Shown here piece by piece: positions 11,901 to 21,625 of a stretch of DNA of 64,000 nt. Source of the stretch: Asterochloris sp. CNOR1 (lineage: Eukaryota > Chlorophyta > Trebouxiophyceae > Trebouxiales > Trebouxiaceae); contig OZ017753.1 in NCBI GenBank assembly GCA_963969365.1, forward strand, positions 558,001 to 622,000, written 5' to 3'. Numbering within the stretch: position 1 is the first letter of the stretch; each line of letters opens with the position of its first letter. The notes beneath the pieces were generated by a model. It ran no database searches, was not told the DNA's origin, and was given only the letters and a program-made list of their open reading frames with translations. Position numbers and translations under genes: made by a program.

Positions 11901-13999
11901 CGGCCAATCAGCCTGCCAATGCAGTGGCCAAGCATGAACCATCAAGGCTGTACAGACTGCCCATGGCTGCCCCTTCCCTGACTAAAAAACATGTGTTGTG
12001 GCTGCAGGGGCCGCCGGATGGCACTTGATATCTGCCAGGGGCTGGCCCACCTCCATGTGAATAAGGTACCCACATGACTTGCTCTCCTGCACGGTGCATT
12101 GGCAAGAATGCCTGACAGCTTTGTTAGGCTCAGCAAACTGCTCCACGTCCTGCTCCCTGCAGAGGGTTGTGGTGCATACGACTCATGCAGAACAGCTGCT
12201 GGGGCTGCAGTCTTGCAGCACTGCAACACCTCAACTGAATGAGGTGTCTCCCTTTTCCTGCCTCCTTCTGCAGGATCTGCGCCCCTGCTGCATCCTCGAT
12301 GGACCACGCTGACATGACGTGTGCCCTTCCTGCCATGCAGCTGCAAGCTCCACAGATGCTAGTCACCAGCCCCATCTGACTCCTTGTGCTGTCCCCTGCA
12401 GGTCATTCACCTGGACCTGAAGGCAAGCTGATGCATCATTGCAGCCAGCCGGCAGTTGTTGCTGTTATGGATGGGCTGTGCATCCCTTCTTTGCAGCTTT
12501 ATACATGAGGCACCTGGCAGGGCCATGCTGTGCATCTTGTGTTACTGCAGCTGCTTTCCTCAAGCATCTGGTAGACACCCTTGCTGTTGCCATGCTGTAC
12601 ATCATCACTCAATGCAGCTGATGCATGCATGCATCTGGCAGGCAGCCTTGCCATCGCCAAGCTGCCCCCATCCCTTGCAGCTTGCAGCCGGCCCATGTGT
12701 GGTGCCAGTCATGCCTGCTGCAGCAGACTGGGCCGGCAGCTGACGCGGCCCCCCTCTCTCTCTGCAGAGCCCCAATATTCTGCTGACTGACAACGGCGCC
12801 TGTAAGGTCGCTGATGTGGGACTGGGCAAGATGCTGGCCAGCGAGGTGAGCATCTACCCTTTCTGCCTCTTTAAGCCGCGATCACATGCAGTTCTGCACA
12901 AGACGCAGCTGCCTCCTGTCCTGGTGCCTGACAACAGATCAGGGCATCTGCCAAGGCTGGCTGTTTGTTGCCAAGGTGAGATGCAGCCCTTCACCTTGGA
13001 TCTGCTTGTCAGCCTGGCAGCATGTGAGTCAGCCTGGCATGGACAGCTGGGGCATGCCTGATCTGCACGGCACGATTGTGCACGCTGCACAAGTTGCCTC
13101 TATCAAAAAGGCCTTGCAGCAGCAGAGGGCTTTGTCCATGTGGGCCAATGTGCAGCAGCAGCTGCACACTAAAGCTGAGGCATGCAGACACTGCCAGCAC
13201 GCTTCACCTGGCTGGGATGCCTCCCCTTGTGCACAGCAGTAGCAGACCCTCACGCGCTGGACTCTTTGCACCGGTACTGCCCATGTGGGTATGACACCGC
13301 AGAGGTGGGTGCTGCCCACAGCACTTGAATGAGCTGACATGTCTTGCAATGCAGGACACCATCGCCTCCTACAGTGGGAGCCTTTTTTGGGCATCGCCTG
13401 AGCAGCTTAATGGGCAGAGCTGCTCGTCAGCCACAGACATCTGGTCTCTGGGAGTCATCCTTTGGGAGATCTGCACCGGGGAGCAGCCCTTGCGCCGAAT
13501 GACGCGGCCGCTGAGGTCAGCTGTTGATCTGATGGTTGCCATGCATTGCAGGCGGGGTCGAAGGGGGTGGCAGCAGTGTGATGCTGAGAATCTGGCTGAA
13601 CGCCACTGCCTTCGCCATTGCCTTGTTGTGGGTCATTCTGCTTCTGCCTGCTTGCATGCTACTAGTTCAACTTGAAGACTAGCACAGTTGTACTGCATGT
13701 GTATCAGGCCTGCATCCTTCTGCAGGGCAGACGTCGCGCTCTGCTGCCTGCTGGCGGAGAGGCCTGGGTATGCCTTGACAGCTCTGAACCTCTGTCTCCT
13801 GCTGTGCAGGGTGCCGGAGGAGTGCCCTCGGGAGGTGGCTGACGTCATTGCAGCCTGCCGTCGCCTCAGCCCCCAGAGACGCCCCACAGTTCAAGATGTG
13901 TACAGGAGCCTGCTGGCAGCACCTAGCTCACCCCCATCTGATGCATCAGTGTCCCCACCCTCCATGACTCCACTGACCCCTGGCGGTTTGCTGCACTAG
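2902..13999 (+). CDS. Receptor-like protein kinase with large Pro-rich ectodomain
   Basis: Eighteen exons: 2902-2965, 3091-3195, 3388-3543, 4332-4594, 5040-5115, 5840-8194, 8597-8748, 9330-9513, 9809-9915, 10504-10620, 11117-11191, 11356-11460, 11744-11817, 12008-12065, 12402-12422, 12768-12845, 13355-13515 and 13810-13999. They total 4341 nt in one continuous frame, 1446 residues. The order is: signal peptide (MLLSIAWLLITGCIHITA); an ectodomain of about 1000 residues, mostly the 2355-bp exon 6, rich in Pro/Ala/Gln/His; one transmembrane helix (GPIAGLVVGCVAAVALTFTA) followed by a basic stop-transfer CTRRKRR; a juxtamembrane Ser-rich part; and a kinase domain. Kinase motifs are LGQGGFGTVYKG (glycine loop), VAIKI (lysine), FAREIALL (helix C), HLDLKSPNILL (catalytic loop), VADVGLG in place of DFG, and SPEQL with DIWSLGVILWE. 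It resembles TKL/RLK kinases and probably phosphorylates Ser/Thr inside the plasma membrane after sensing an unknown ligand. Introns 9 and 15 are GC-AG. Confidence 0.93.
3600..3920 (+). repeat. Imperfect tandem repeat in receptor-kinase intron 3
   Basis: A segment reading GTGGGCTGTCC.CAAA.CA.CAG.GC.CAC occurs near 3629 and again near 3790, each followed by a TGC-rich tract and a copy of GGCCAGCACGCCA (near 3709 and 3866). The unit is about 160 bp and diverged. It lies wholly in the 788-bp intron 3. Confidence 0.6.
5655..5850 (+). repeat. Tandem copies of an intron 3' end in receptor-kinase intron 5
   Basis: Two diverged copies of about 85-90 bp, starting near 5658 and 5740, each contain CTGCAGG, TTTGCATG or CTGCATG, and ACTTGCCCA(G/T)CAT. 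The true acceptor CTCTGCAG|GC at 5839/5840 follows directly as a third start, so the array looks like repeated duplication of the acceptor region. Confidence 0.6.
6150..6470 (+). repeat. In-frame tandem repeat inside the receptor-kinase ectodomain
   Basis: The coding sequence repeats a GLLPE-type motif: PAGLLPEPGTGMAA, HARLLPEVATSLAA, TAGLLPEAGMAVV and PEGLLGP, with linkers such as PEPEPPAGLP and LEPPEG. Nucleotide copies such as GCTGCCTGAGGTTGCC and GCTGCCTGAAGCTGGC stay in frame at a spacing of about 80-110 bp. This shows that tandem duplication also enlarged the protein. Confidence 0.65.
8880..9130 (+). repeat. Tandem repeat in receptor-kinase intron 7
   Basis: CAAAGCCCTGTTGCA, CAAAGCCCTGTGCAC and GAAAGCCCTGTTGCA recur near 8922, 8992 and 9062, each followed by a version of GGCAGCA. 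The period is about 70 bp across at least three copies. Confidence 0.7.
9916..10503 (+). other. Probable GC-AG intron 9 of the receptor kinase
   Basis: The donor is CCC CAG|GCATGC and the acceptor CCTGCAG|GTGGTGGAG. This is the only pair I found that keeps the frame between the juxtamembrane exon and the exon carrying the glycine-rich loop. The donor context is weaker than at the other GC sites. Confidence 0.6.
10680..11060 (+). repeat. Tandem repeat in receptor-kinase intron 10
   Basis: Copies of CTCATGCCATCAGCTG(A/G)CACCC near 10708 and 10867, and GCAGTCAGCTGGCACCC near 10990, are each followed after some tens of bases by GTGCTG(G/A)G(T/C)(G/A). Spacing is about 120-160 bp and the copies are diverged. 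Confidence 0.65.
12423..12767 (+). other. GC-AG intron 15 of the receptor kinase, inside the catalytic loop
   Basis: The 21-nt exon encoding VIHLDLK ends AAG|GCAAGC. The next exon starts CTGCAG|AGC CCC AAT, giving the invariant kinase sequence HLDLKSPNILL. No GT donor fits. The intron body also carries tandem imperfect repeats. Confidence 0.88.
12430..12665 (+). repeat. Tandem repeat in receptor-kinase intron 15
   Basis: Units of roughly 60-100 bp containing GCACCTGGCAGGGCCATGCTGT, GCATCTGGTAGACACC...CCATGCTGT and GCATCTGGCAGGCAGCC...CCATCGCC follow one another. Each also carries TGCAGCT, which mimics an acceptor. Confidence 0.6.
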
Positions 14000-14586
14000 A
14001 GTGGAACTGGTGGAGCACACCACTTTCAGAACAAGTCGCCTACAATGATCAGCTGAGCAGGCCAGTTTCAGCTCAAGCTTACCTGTCCTGGCTTCCCTCA
14101 GTGACTCAAGCTGTATCGACTTGGGAACATGGTTCTGTCAAATGATGCTGCACAGTGGCCGGTAACGCTGTCATGTGGACATCAAGGCCTTTCAACTGGT
14201 CTGCACCAAGGGTGTAATGGATGCAAACTGGACCAGACCAACAGCTGTCACACTTGGGGTGCTGCAATACATTGACGGCATAGCTGTGCAATGTGTGCAA
14301 TGCAGGGTCTTGAGAGCGTGGTCTGCGACTCATCTCCTGTTCCTTGCTGTTGACAGAGTTTGCCAGCTTGTGCTCCTGCTCAGCGTATGATGCGCATGTG
14401 TGCAAAACAGGGTCATGGACGCATGGTCTGGAGCTCATGGGCTGCTCCTGTTCCTTGCTGCTGGCTCTGAATATGCCCGCTGGTTTTCCTTGTCAGCGTA
14501 TGAGGCACAAGCCCTCCTTGGCCGGATACCTGCAGCCAGGAGGGGTGCTTCAGACCAACTTGGCAGCCAGGAGGCTGCTGCGGCAC
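14000..14586. repeat. Convergent 3' intergenic region with a duplicated block of about 110 bp
   Basis: Between the two convergent genes, CTCCTGTTCCTTGCTG occurs near 14333 and 14446, preceded by GCGTGGTCTG or GCATGGTCTG and followed by TCAGCGTATGA near 14379 and 14495. No credible gene is present. The rest is probably 3' untranslated sequence of both neighbours. Confidence 0.6.
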
Positions 14587-17500
14587 TCAAAGCCATCTGC
14601 AGGTCATGACATCAGTGCACCCGCATTGCGGACGCTTCTTACCTGTCCGGAGGCTGCCGCTGGGCCCCTGCTGCGAGCATGTGGCATTGCTGCCAGCGCC
14701 CCCAGACTGCTGCACAGCTGCAGCCTGCCCTCGCCTGCCAGCCTGGCCTGATGCAGCCCGCGCTGCAGGACGCATGCCGGAGCTGCCCTGTGATGCACTG
14801 GCGGCTGCAGAAGCGGCGTTGCCGGCTGCAGAGCTGCCTGTGAGCTCATTGCTGGGGCCCAGCTCGGTAGCTTCAGAGTCTGTCTGGCTGGAACTGGTGA
14901 AGAGAGACGTCTCTGTGGTCTGGCTGAGGTCCATGGAGTCAGTGATGCCGACAAAGGAGGGGTCGTCGTCAGTGTCTGAGCCCTCTGATGGCTGCCCTGC
15001 TCTGCTGGAGCAAGTCGCGTGGCTGCCACAGCTGCTGGGGGGCAATGGGGCCATACTCCTGATGGGAGTGCTGGTGGTGCTGGGTCTCCTGCTTGGCAGG
15101 AAGTAGGAGCAGCTGTGGGCAGCCCTCCTCCAGCTTGGGGTGTGCATCTGGGGAAACAGCTCACAGGCTGCCTGGGCCAGCATATGTTGACTCCCGGCAG
15201 GGAGCCAGGTGTGCACTGTTTTATCACTTCGGCTCAGCACTGCAATGGAGTGCAGGCTGTACCAGCATGGCGCAGGGGGCACAAAGAAGGCAGCAACTCA
15301 CATGCAGAGGAAGGTGACGAGGGTTGTGAGGCTGACAGCAATAATCGCAATCGCCAGCCAGTCCCTCTTGGCAGCCTCTGCAATCTGCAGGGACAGAAAG
15401 GGCTGTCAGCACGATGCTGCAGCTGTTGGCAAGCAGACTGCATGTTTGACTTGCACATTGAGAAAACAGCTGTGGCATGTCAACTTGTTGTGAGACATTT
15501 TCAACAAAAGTTGCCACATGTGTGTGGGCAGCATCTCGAAATTACCTGGCCTTGAATGGGCTGCACACCTGCATACAAAGGCGCTTGCGCTGTGCTGGGG
15601 TGGCTGCCGTCAGAGGCAGCCTCTGCAACCTACATGCACAAAGCAGGCTGTCAGCACCATCCCAGAGCAGCGGCAACCAAAGTCCACGGCTGGCTCGCAC
15701 AACGAAGCCGCCATGATTTGCACAGCAGGTTGGTGGGCATTGACAAGGCTTGCCACAGATGAGGTCATGGCTTCTAGGCTCACCCGGCCTTGTGTGGAAG
15801 GGCCATCTGCAGCAGTGGGCCCTGGCAGCATCGTGCTGGGGTAGCCACTGCCAGCCAGTGCATCCTGCAAGGACACGGGGGGCCTGTCGGCGTAAGTCCG
15901 GAGCTCCTGAGGGCAGCAAAGTCACAGGGTTAGCAAGCAAGCTCACCTCCTTTTGGGCAGATGGGGTTGCTGCAGGTGTAAGCGCCAGTGCTGCACTGGG
16001 CTGCCCAGCCTCAGAGGCGGCCACAGCAGCATCTGACTGAGGTGCAGAGCTGCATTGCAGGGGCTGCACCGCCATCTCCAGCTCTGCTGCACGATTGGGG
16101 GTTGCCGCTGGCTGCACCTGACTGTGCACCTTATTAGACAGAAGGCCCAGCTGCTGCTGGTTGGCTTGCAGCAGGGGTGCAGGACGGGGTTCTAGCAGCA
16201 TGGCCCCCTCGCTGTGCACCTTGGGGCCAGGGCTGGGGACGAGTGGTGGCTGCAGTGGGTTCAGCACATCGGGTGCAGCACTAGGACTGGGCGACTGCAA
16301 TGGCATCTGCAGCCTGGGGGCAGCACTGAGCCACTGCTGCAGCAGGAGCATCTGCTGTGTCAGGAGCTTGTTCTGCTGCTGCAGGGCGGCCGTTTGACTG
16401 GCTTGAGCCTTCACTGCAGACTCAAGCAGGGTGTCCTGTTGCTGCAGGGCAGCAATCTAGCCTGCCTGAGCAACAGCCTTGCCCTCGATCTGCTTCTCCT
16501 GCTGCTGCAGGACAGCTGTCTGCTGGAATAGAAGAGCGACCTTAGCCTCCAGCACGCTGATCTGCTGCTGCGGGACAGCTGTCTGGGCGGCCTGAGCAGC
16601 AGCACCTGCCTCCAAACCGTCAACGCGGTGCAGAAGGGCGGTGTGCGCCTTTGTCGAAGTAGCCAGCTTGCCCCGCAGGGCGTCCCGGTCCTCCCACAGC
16701 CTCTGGTGCGCCTTGAGGTCTTGCATGTGCAGCTGCTTCAAGGCGGCAACCTCTGCGGCCTGAGCATGCACCTTGACCTGCAGGCAGAAGGGGCCGTGGT
16801 GAGTGCAGCTAAATCTTACAGTATGCAGATAAGTGCAGACCATGTGTCCATGAGCAAGGGTTTCAGCCCTGCTTAGCATGGCTGCAAGGTGTGATGCCTT
16901 TTGAGAAGCATACACTTGCAGCATCTGGCTGACTGCGCATCATCTACACGAAGGTCAGCTGATCCAGTGGACAACCTGGCACCTGCAGGGCCTCGTAGGG
17001 TGGATAGGGCTCCTGGGGCAGAGCAGTCGCGCTGCCATTGTCACATGGAGGGGCAGCGGCTTCCTTTGTCATGGCAGGGGGAGGTGTGTCTTGGTCCCAG
17101 ACAGGTGCCTCCAGCTGGGCAATGGGCTGGACGGCCTGGTCAGGTTGCTGCAGAGAATAGAACGACAGTGAGATCTCAGGTTGCAAATTAGTGTGGAAAA
17201 GAGTGTAGGTCAGGCCCACCGCTTGACGCGCTGATGGCGCGCTGAGCAACAGAGCTGCAGGCAGCCAGGGAGGCAAGACAGGGAGCAACAGGCAGGCCAG
17301 GTGCACGATGCAGAGGGTAACAGCTCTTGGCAGACCTATGACAATGATGCAGCAGCCATCGCAGCTGGTGACATGAGCAATCACGATAAGCTGAGCACCA
17401 CACCTGCAGGGCCTCCAGTGATGGAAGGGGCTGCTGGCGCTCTTGTGTTGGGGCAGCCACCTCTGCAGGTGCAGCCGGAGGTGTGCCCAGCTCCCTAGTG

Positions 17501-20500
17501 GCTTCCCGGCTGACCACAGGCGGGGCAGCAGGAATGGCCGCGACGGTGGCATGCCATTGCAAGTCCTGCAGAGAGAGACAGCAACAATGCAACAACCAGC
17601 CTGCAGAAGCTGTGAGGGGGCAGGTGACTATAAAATCAGATCACAGCTTGGTGTCACCGCCCCTTGCAGATGATGCTGCTGCAGGTGGGTCACTGCATAC
17701 CCTGCCGGGGTATGCAGGGGTCTTGCACTGTGCCCAGCCCCCCTCACCTGCTCCACTGGTAGGAAGAGCTTCACAGCGAGTGAGCGCAATGTGGCAAGGC
17801 AGCCCCTGGCCTCAATGCTGGGAGGGAGTGCAGAGGTGAATGAGGGTGGCCGCCGGGCCATTGGATGCATGTCGGCACCCTGCAGCACAGATGCAGCAGG
17901 GGTCAGGGGTGCTGGTGCCCACAGACGGGTCTTGTAGGGAAACAGCTTGAGCAGCTGCTGTGCATGCGCGGTGCACACCTTGGGCTCAGAGTCACAGATG
18001 AAATGCCGAGCCTGCAGGTGGTGACGTTGCTGTGCCCTGGCATAGGCATCTGCAGGGCAAGGGAGTAGCTTGTCAGCTACTGCCACACCTGACAAATGGC
18101 TAGGATGGCAATGGCGTGACCACACTCACAGCCAGGCAGCAGCAGCAGGCCAAGCTGCACACCTGCAGGGTGTCCAACAGCGGAGGGGGCAACTGGGGCT
18201 CCTGGGGGACTTGGTGGCACTGCCTGCATTGGGCACTGTGGCAGGGGCCTCTGTGGTTGCACTACAGGGCACCTCTTCGGTCTTCGAGGTGGCTGGTGCG
18301 CTGAAGAGAGGCAGCCTGGCAGGGTCGGAGGTGGACAGGACCACCAGAGCAGACTCCTGCAGCACAGTGAGAAAGATGTAGCTGTGGTTGTAGATGCCTG
18401 ACAAGGAACATTCTAGATTGCACTGCCCTTGGCAAGGCTCAGCAGCCCAGGGGCGATTGCATACCTGCTGCACCACTGCCGGGAGAGCGCTCAGCATCTC
18501 TGGGTTGCTGTGCCGGGACCCAAGCCAGCCCTGGCTGCCGTGCTGGCATGACCCACAGGGGTCCCTGAAGCGGTCTGGTGGTCAAGCATTAAGTCCTGCA
18601 GCACAAATGTGCAGAGCTGAAAGGCTGGCAGGTCTGCAGATGACACCTACAAACCAAACAAACAGAGTAGGTGCTGAGGCCAGAGGCCCTCAGCAGGTGA
18701 GGCGCCTGTGCAGCTCCCCACCTGGTGCGCAGCCTCAAAGGTGAATGGAAGGCGTGGCCGCATGGTCATGCTCCCAGAGGTGGGCCAGCTCACATCCTGA
18801 AATTTGTTGAGCCAAAGCTGGGTCTTGACAGGCTCCTGTAACACAGAGTGGGGTTGATTCTCCATTTCGACTCACAATGCCGGCCAACCTGAGCAGCGTT
18901 ACGCATGATTACAGCGAGCCAGAGAACATCCTGCACAGCTCCCACCTGTGCACCAGGCAGAGCCTGGGGTGGGAGCAGAGGGGGAGATTTGCTGTCCTGC
19001 ACCCTGAGCCCAAGTTCCAGCTGCAGCAGGCGACACACATCGTGACTCAATTGGTGCAGAAACAAGCTCAGTGCCGATTTGTCGCAGGGGCTACAAATTG
19101 TAGCACAGCTCAGGGAGCACCAATGACCCGAGCACCAGCAAGGAAGGGCGTGTTGGAGGCGTGGGCAAATGCCGCGTAGGTGCCGCTGGCGGGGATGGCG
19201 GGCACTGCATTTGCCTCTGCAGGCATGCCCCGCTGGGAGCGCTGGGATGTTGGTGCCCATGGGCTCTCAGACGCTGCAGCAAGGGATACAGCAAGCAGTG
19301 AAGGTCGGCAGTTGCGACAGGCACACGAACTACTTTAGACTTGTGAGATCCAAGGCCTGGACGAGTCAAGCCGTCAGAACAGGCAAGCAGGCTGCGACAG
19401 TCCCAACAAGAGCCCAACTAAACCACACTTTTGTGACACCTGGGGCCATCAGATAAGAGACGCAGGTAGACTGGGCGATGGCCGAGCATAAATGGCAAAC
19501 GCACGTTTGTGCACGCCCGTGCATAAGTGGGCTTCTATTGCAGCCAGGGCATGACGGCATGACGCAGAGTGGTGGGCGTGAGTGCTGGCAGCACACATCT
19601 GTCAGCACAGCGAAGACCCTCACCAGACTCTGTTTCACCTGATCCCGTCAGGGCAAAGTCTCTGCTGGTCTGCAGTCCCCCATCTGTTGCGTAAGACATC
19701 AGATGAGTGCCATCACCTGCAAATATGCACAAGGTACGAACAACATTGCAACGCCAACCCGGGAGGTGTGCTGTGTGGGCACGAAAGCGGGCAAGGAAGC
19801 CCCATCACTATGATGCTGGAGGTGCACCACCGCTGTGCAGAAGCCACCACCAGCATCACACCCTAGCCAGGTTGAACTCCACTGCTGCAGTACTCATCCT
19901 GAGTAATCTGCCAGGCAATCGTGCACTGCGAGAGCACTATGAAGCAAATTCAAGGCTTTGCCGCAGAGGACACCTCTTACGTGTGCTGGGGGGGTGGGCC
20001 AACTGGAGGCAGAGCCAGTAGCCAATGATCAGGAGTAGGCAGATGTAGCACAGCCAGAATGCGGCTGCCATCCCCGTCCTGATGAGGGCTCGCACAGCCC
20101 ACGTTGCCTGCAGCAGAAACATGGTCAGCATGTGGAGCAGCTTGAGGGTTAAAATAGGTAGTAGCACCTCCCCGTATCCTTTTTGAGGACAGCACACTGT
20201 GCCTCGCCAAGCAAGGTACATGAGCTGGCAACACCTCAAAGAAACACAGTGAATGCATGAGCAAGAGACCAGCGCTTTGCTGCCATTGGTTGGGCTCACC
20301 GATGTCTTCGCTGGGATGGAAATGGATCGCTCCCTCTTAGGGGCATGGGTGTTGGCAGAACTCAGAGATGCACCGACCTCTGGCAGCGGCACTTGGCAGG
20401 CTGCAGAGGCACAATGTCAAAGTGCTCAGGGTAGCAGACCACAGCAAAGTTCCCATCGAAAGGCATGCTCAGAACCTGATTTCACAGCCGTGTCTGTCAA

Positions 20501-20806
20501 GCTGCCTTGGAGCTGTGCACTGGGCAGGGACTGGCTTTGCCCTTGGCCTGCACATCGATTACAGCAATAAGCCTGCCCCGTACAGGGGTCTTGAGACAGT
20601 CTCATCTTACTGGTCTACTTTGGAAGGCACTATTACTGTGGCTTTGTCTGAGCTTGGAGCAGGCGTGAGCTTGGTGGGCAGGAGAAACATGCTGCCAAGC
20701 AGCAGTGCGCTGTGGTCAAGCAGCTCCCACCTTGCTTGAAGACAAAAGATTGGGTATGCACTGCGCTGTTTGGACTAGGGCTGTCGAACGTCAAGCGCCT
20801 GGTCAT
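14587..20806 (-). CDS. Long coiled-coil membrane protein, not recognised; contains an in-frame TAG
   Basis: Clear minus-strand exons include a start MTRRLTFDSPSP (20806-20731), a Ser/Pro segment joined in phase to a transmembrane helix (FWLCYICLLLIIGYWLCL near 20040), several short soluble exons between 19730 and 17750, Pro/Ala-rich exons, and a Gln-rich coiled coil (about 16780-15950). A second transmembrane helix follows (LAIAIIAVSLTTLVTFLC near 15310-15380). The last exon (about 15100-14587) encodes an acidic Ser/Thr tail (EGSDTDDDPSFVGITDS). I do not recognise the family. An in-frame TAG at 16457-16459 interrupts the coiled coil between VAQAG and IAALQQQ, although coding character continues after it. 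This may therefore be one gene with a stop allele or sequence error, or two tandem genes (16457-20806 and 14587-16414). Several junctions remain unresolved. Confidence 0.45.
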
Positions 20807-21625
20807 GGGGCTGCCGGGGCTGTTGTCCTCCTGCAGCAGGCATTGAGCATGAAGTTTGAGTAAAGCATCGGAAAGATGCTGACATGCAAGGCACATGCCA
20901 ACCCAAGGGGGTTAGGGAAAGCACACCTGCACGCTGGAGATTGCCCAGGGAATCCCGGTGTGGACTCCTCCATGGAAAGCTGGGTTTGCACTCCTCGCCT
21001 GACCAGCGGCGGTCCCTGCACGGAGAAGTGGCATTGCTTGAGCAGTCCATGCAGTCAGGGTCCAGGACACTGCGTTGTTAACTCACTGTCAAGACTTTGC
21101 GGCATCGGCCGCTGCGAGGCTGTCTGCGCACTGTCCGCCGTCTTTCTGCCAGCTGCGTATTGTGGTGTTGCCATTTGCTTCGCCATAGCAATCTCAGGTT
21201 ACCAGTCCCAAATCGCCATGTGAGCCCAAGGATGTGCTAAATTAGCAGAGAAGCAGGGAGGCAGGCAAGCTGTGCTTTGACGTAGCTTTCGTTCTTGCAC
21301 AAATAAGGATACTGCACCCAACTGAGCTCTGGGAACAGCCGTGATCTGTGAGCAGCTTGTACTCCCAGCTTCCACGGCTTACAAGGTGGGCCCAACATCT
21401 GATTGACCGTGTCCTGGTATGAAGTTGATTGGGCAGGCGAGATGCCTGGATCGAAGGCTGTAGGCTCCTGCATGATGCGTCACTCTGATGCTATGTGTCT
21501 GGCTCCCATCTTGGTGCAGGGGCTGCAAAAACAGCTGAATCCTGCTCCAACACTCTCGTTGGAACTGGTCAGAGCCCCTGCTACCAGCAGAGGTGTAGCA
21601 GGAAGGCTCCCGCCTGCACGCAGCC
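20807..21625. promoter_or_regulatory. Intergenic region between divergent genes
   Basis: These 819 bp lie between the start of the coiled-coil gene and the start of the carrier gene. A minus-strand open stretch near 20930-21040 could be an upstream exon of the coiled-coil gene but did not join in phase. I see no other feature. Confidence 0.35.

Noticed and set aside
14606-15106. A plus-strand frame ending in a convincing hydrophobic tail (LLMGVLVVLGLLLGRK)
   Set aside because: It is the complement of an acidic Ser/Thr-rich minus-strand exon with strong C-ending codon bias. The hydrophobic tail is a by-product of the opposite strand.
20360-20470. Minus-strand frame MPFDGNFAVVCYPEHFDIV as the start of the coiled-coil gene
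   Set aside because: It reads well but does not join in phase to the next exon. The MTRRLTFDSPSP start at 20806 does join through CTCTGCAG|CC.
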